A stretch of 20,968 bases of DNA, taken from assembly GCA_964582365.1 (NCBI GenBank), contig CAZOQV010000011.1, positions 1 to 20,968 of the forward strand. The letters are read 5' to 3'. A program made the translations under genes and the position numbers. Below are positions 19,811-20,968 of the stretch, in pieces. How positions within the stretch are numbered: the first letter of the stretch is position 1; every line of letters starts with the position of its first letter. This stretch comes from WARW01 sp964582365. Lineage in GTDB: Bacteria; Patescibacteriota; Microgenomatia; UBA12405. The notes beneath the pieces are model-generated. The model worked only from the letters and a program-made list of their open reading frames with translations. It searched no databases and had not been told where the DNA came from.

Positions 19811-20950
19811 ATGAAAATATTAGCAATAGAAACTAGTTGTGATGACACTTGCGCAGCCGTTTTGGAAAACGACTGTCTGCTTTCAAGTGTAATTTCTTCA
19901 CAAGTTGATTTACACGCAAAATGGGGTGGAGTAGTGCCAGATATTGCTAAAAGAGCCCATGAATCGCGTATTAAAGCAGTTATTGCAACTGCAATAATAC
20001 GCTCAAATTCAAAAATTTCTAATTTCCAATTTCCAAAAAATAAAGAAGAAAAATTAGATAAAATTATTGAAGAAGGGATGAAAGAAATTGATGTGATTGC
20101 GGTGACACTGGGACCAGGATTGGCAATTGCGTTGGGAGTGGGAGTAAATAAAGCCAAAGAATTGGCAATTAAATATGATAAAAAATTAATCGGAGTGAAT
20201 CATGTGGAAGGTCATATTTTGGCTAATTTAATTAAAAACAAGTTAGGAAAACCTGAAAGAAATATTGAGTTTCCAGCCTTGGCAATGACGGTGTCGGGAG
20301 GACATACCAAAATCATTTTGATAAATCAAAATGATAAATTTCCAATTTCCAATTTCCAATTTCCAAAAAAAGAAAATATAAATTTTAAGTATGAAGTAGT
20401 TGGAGAGACGTTGGATGATGCGGCGGGAGAGGCTTTGGACAAAGCGGCTAAAATGATGGGGTTGGGATACCCAGGTGGATCAATTATTGAAAGATTAGCT
20501 AAAAATGGGGATAAAAATTATTTAAAACTGCCTCGTCCATTATCAACTCAGAAAAATTTTGACTATTCTTTTTCGGGTTTAAAAACTTCATTTTATTATC
20601 AGATTAAAGATTGGCCAAAAGAAAAAATTGGTGAAAATTTAGCCAATTTATCGGCTAGTTTTCAAGATGCTGTGTTTGATAGTTTATTAATAAAATTTAA
20701 AAAAGCGATTGAATTTTATAAACCAAAAACAATATTGGCCAGTGGCGGAGTGTTGGCTAATTTGGAAATTAGAAAAAGATTAAGAAAATTGGCCAAGGAA
20801 ACTAAAACTCCCCTGTTTATGCCAGTAAAAAAACAATTTAATACTGATAACGCAGCCATGATTGGAATAACAGCTTATTATAAGGCTCTGGTGAATGAAT
20901 TTGTGGGAAATAAGGAAAAATTAGATAGAAATCCGAGAATGACAATTTAA
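19811..20950 (+). CDS. tsaD: tRNA t6A threonylcarbamoyltransferase TsaD
   Basis: Transfers the threonylcarbamoyl group to A37 of ANN-decoding tRNAs, working with TsaB and TsaE. The 379-residue protein has ETSCDDTCAAV at the N-terminus, GGVVPDIAKRAHESR, AVTLGPGL and the metal-binding NHVEGHILA. It also has VSGGHTKI, DDAAGEALDKAAKMMGLGYPGG, ASGGVLAN and the terminal DNAAMIG. An in-frame upstream extension (to 19781) would overlap the divergent gene, so ATG 19811 is chosen. Two insertions made of heptamer repeats add near-identical peptides: KISNFQFPK (about 67-75), before the conserved IDVIAVTLGPG, and PISNFQFPK (about 177-185), in the hairpin after SGGHTKIILI. Both fall in expected surface loops. 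A TAATTAA array begins within the stop codon. Confidence 0.97.
   Translation: MKILAIETSCDDTCAAVLENDCLLSSVISSQVDLHAKWGGVVPDIAKRAHESRIKAVIATAIIRSNSKISNFQFPKNKEEKLDKIIEEGMKEIDVIAVTLGPGLAIALGVGVNKAKELAIKYDKKLIGVNHVEGHILANLIKNKLGKPERNIEFPALAMTVSGGHTKIILINQNDKFPISNFQFPKKENINFKYEVVGETLDDAAGEALDKAAKMMGLGYPGGSIIERLAKNGDKNYLKLPRPLSTQKNFDYSFSGLKTSFYYQIKDWPKEKIGENLANLSASFQDAVFDSLLIKFKKAIEFYKPKTILASGGVLANLEIRKRLRKLAKETKTPLFMPVKKQFNTDNAAMIGITAYYKALVNEFVGNKEKLDRNPRMTI
20014..20034. repeat. heptamer array in tsaD, first
   Basis: AATTTCT, AATTTCC, AATTTCC: three units, 21 nt, exactly seven codons, adding ISNFQFP to TsaD. Confidence 0.9.
20337..20364. repeat. heptamer array in tsaD, second
   Basis: Four AATTTCC units (28 nt) read in the same phase as the first array and give nearly the same peptide (ISNFQFPK). 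Confidence 0.92.
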
Positions 20951-20968
20951 TTAATAATTAATAATTAA
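20948..20968. repeat. heptamer array (TAATTAA)3
   Basis: Three exact TAATTAA units begin with the tsaD stop codon and run to the window edge. It is the same unit as at 2082-2128. Confidence 0.85.

Noticed and set aside
1..20968. CRISPR array
   Set aside because: Repeats here are 7-nt tandem units or isolated palindromes. No 25-40-nt direct repeats with spacers and no cas genes are present.
1..20968. Recoded TGA (code 25)
   Set aside because: Genes end cleanly at TGA as well as TAA and TAG, and tryptophan is TGG in the synthetases.

Overview
The window looks like a chromosome segment of a Candidate Phyla Radiation (Patescibacteria) bacterium, most likely of the Microgenomates side. That placement is inferred from the AT-rich sequence, small and tightly packed genes, core housekeeping genes mixed with CPR-type hypotheticals, and dispersed short repeats. 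It was not tested by phylogeny. TGA is used as stop and TGG as Trp, so code 11 fits and code 25 does not.

Layout. 1-4363 is minus strand: primase dnaG, a repeat-rich gap, then a polyprenyl diphosphate synthase translationally coupled to a polytopic membrane protein. A 35-bp divergent promoter region separates these from a plus-strand pair, a small acidic protein and a VirD4/HerA-like membrane ATPase (4399-7097). Next are a four-helix-bundle (S23/bAvd-type) gene inside a perfect 24-bp inverted repeat, a Xer-like tyrosine recombinase, and a divergent FtsL/DivIC-like gene. 8860-9843 holds three tRNA genes (two CAU, one UAU anticodon) and a guanylate-kinase-like gene. 9849-12141 is a minus-strand run: trpS, a transglutaminase-like protein and an HTH/LAGLIDADG-like protein. 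12264-13902 holds a DinD/BRO-type gene and ribosomal protein L25. 13932-17282 is minus strand: a membrane-anchored TPR-like protein, valS and an unrecognised protein. 17329-20950 holds an HD-domain protein, a TsaC-TsaE fusion, a surface protein and TsaD. Three of the four bacterial t6A components therefore lie within 3 kb.

Structure not explained by genes. (1) A family of short arrays, nearly all with a 7-nt period (AATTTCY, AATTTTC, TAATTAA), abuts the 3' ends of many genes and also lies in frame inside tsaE and tsaD. (2) Two palindromic repeat families occur: a 28-nt element with constant ends and a covarying core, and a composite of one variable hairpin followed by a near-constant CTCCCTT/AAGGGAG hairpin. 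Each has a copy inside an essential gene, in tsaE and valS respectively. (3) Many genes carry a TATAAT-like box only 5-7 nt before the start codon and no Shine-Dalgarno, which suggests widespread leaderless mRNAs. (4) A tRNA-Ile with anticodon UAU suggests AUA is read without lysidine.

No gene-free stretch exceeds 300 nt. The longest (1847-2129) is mostly repeats.
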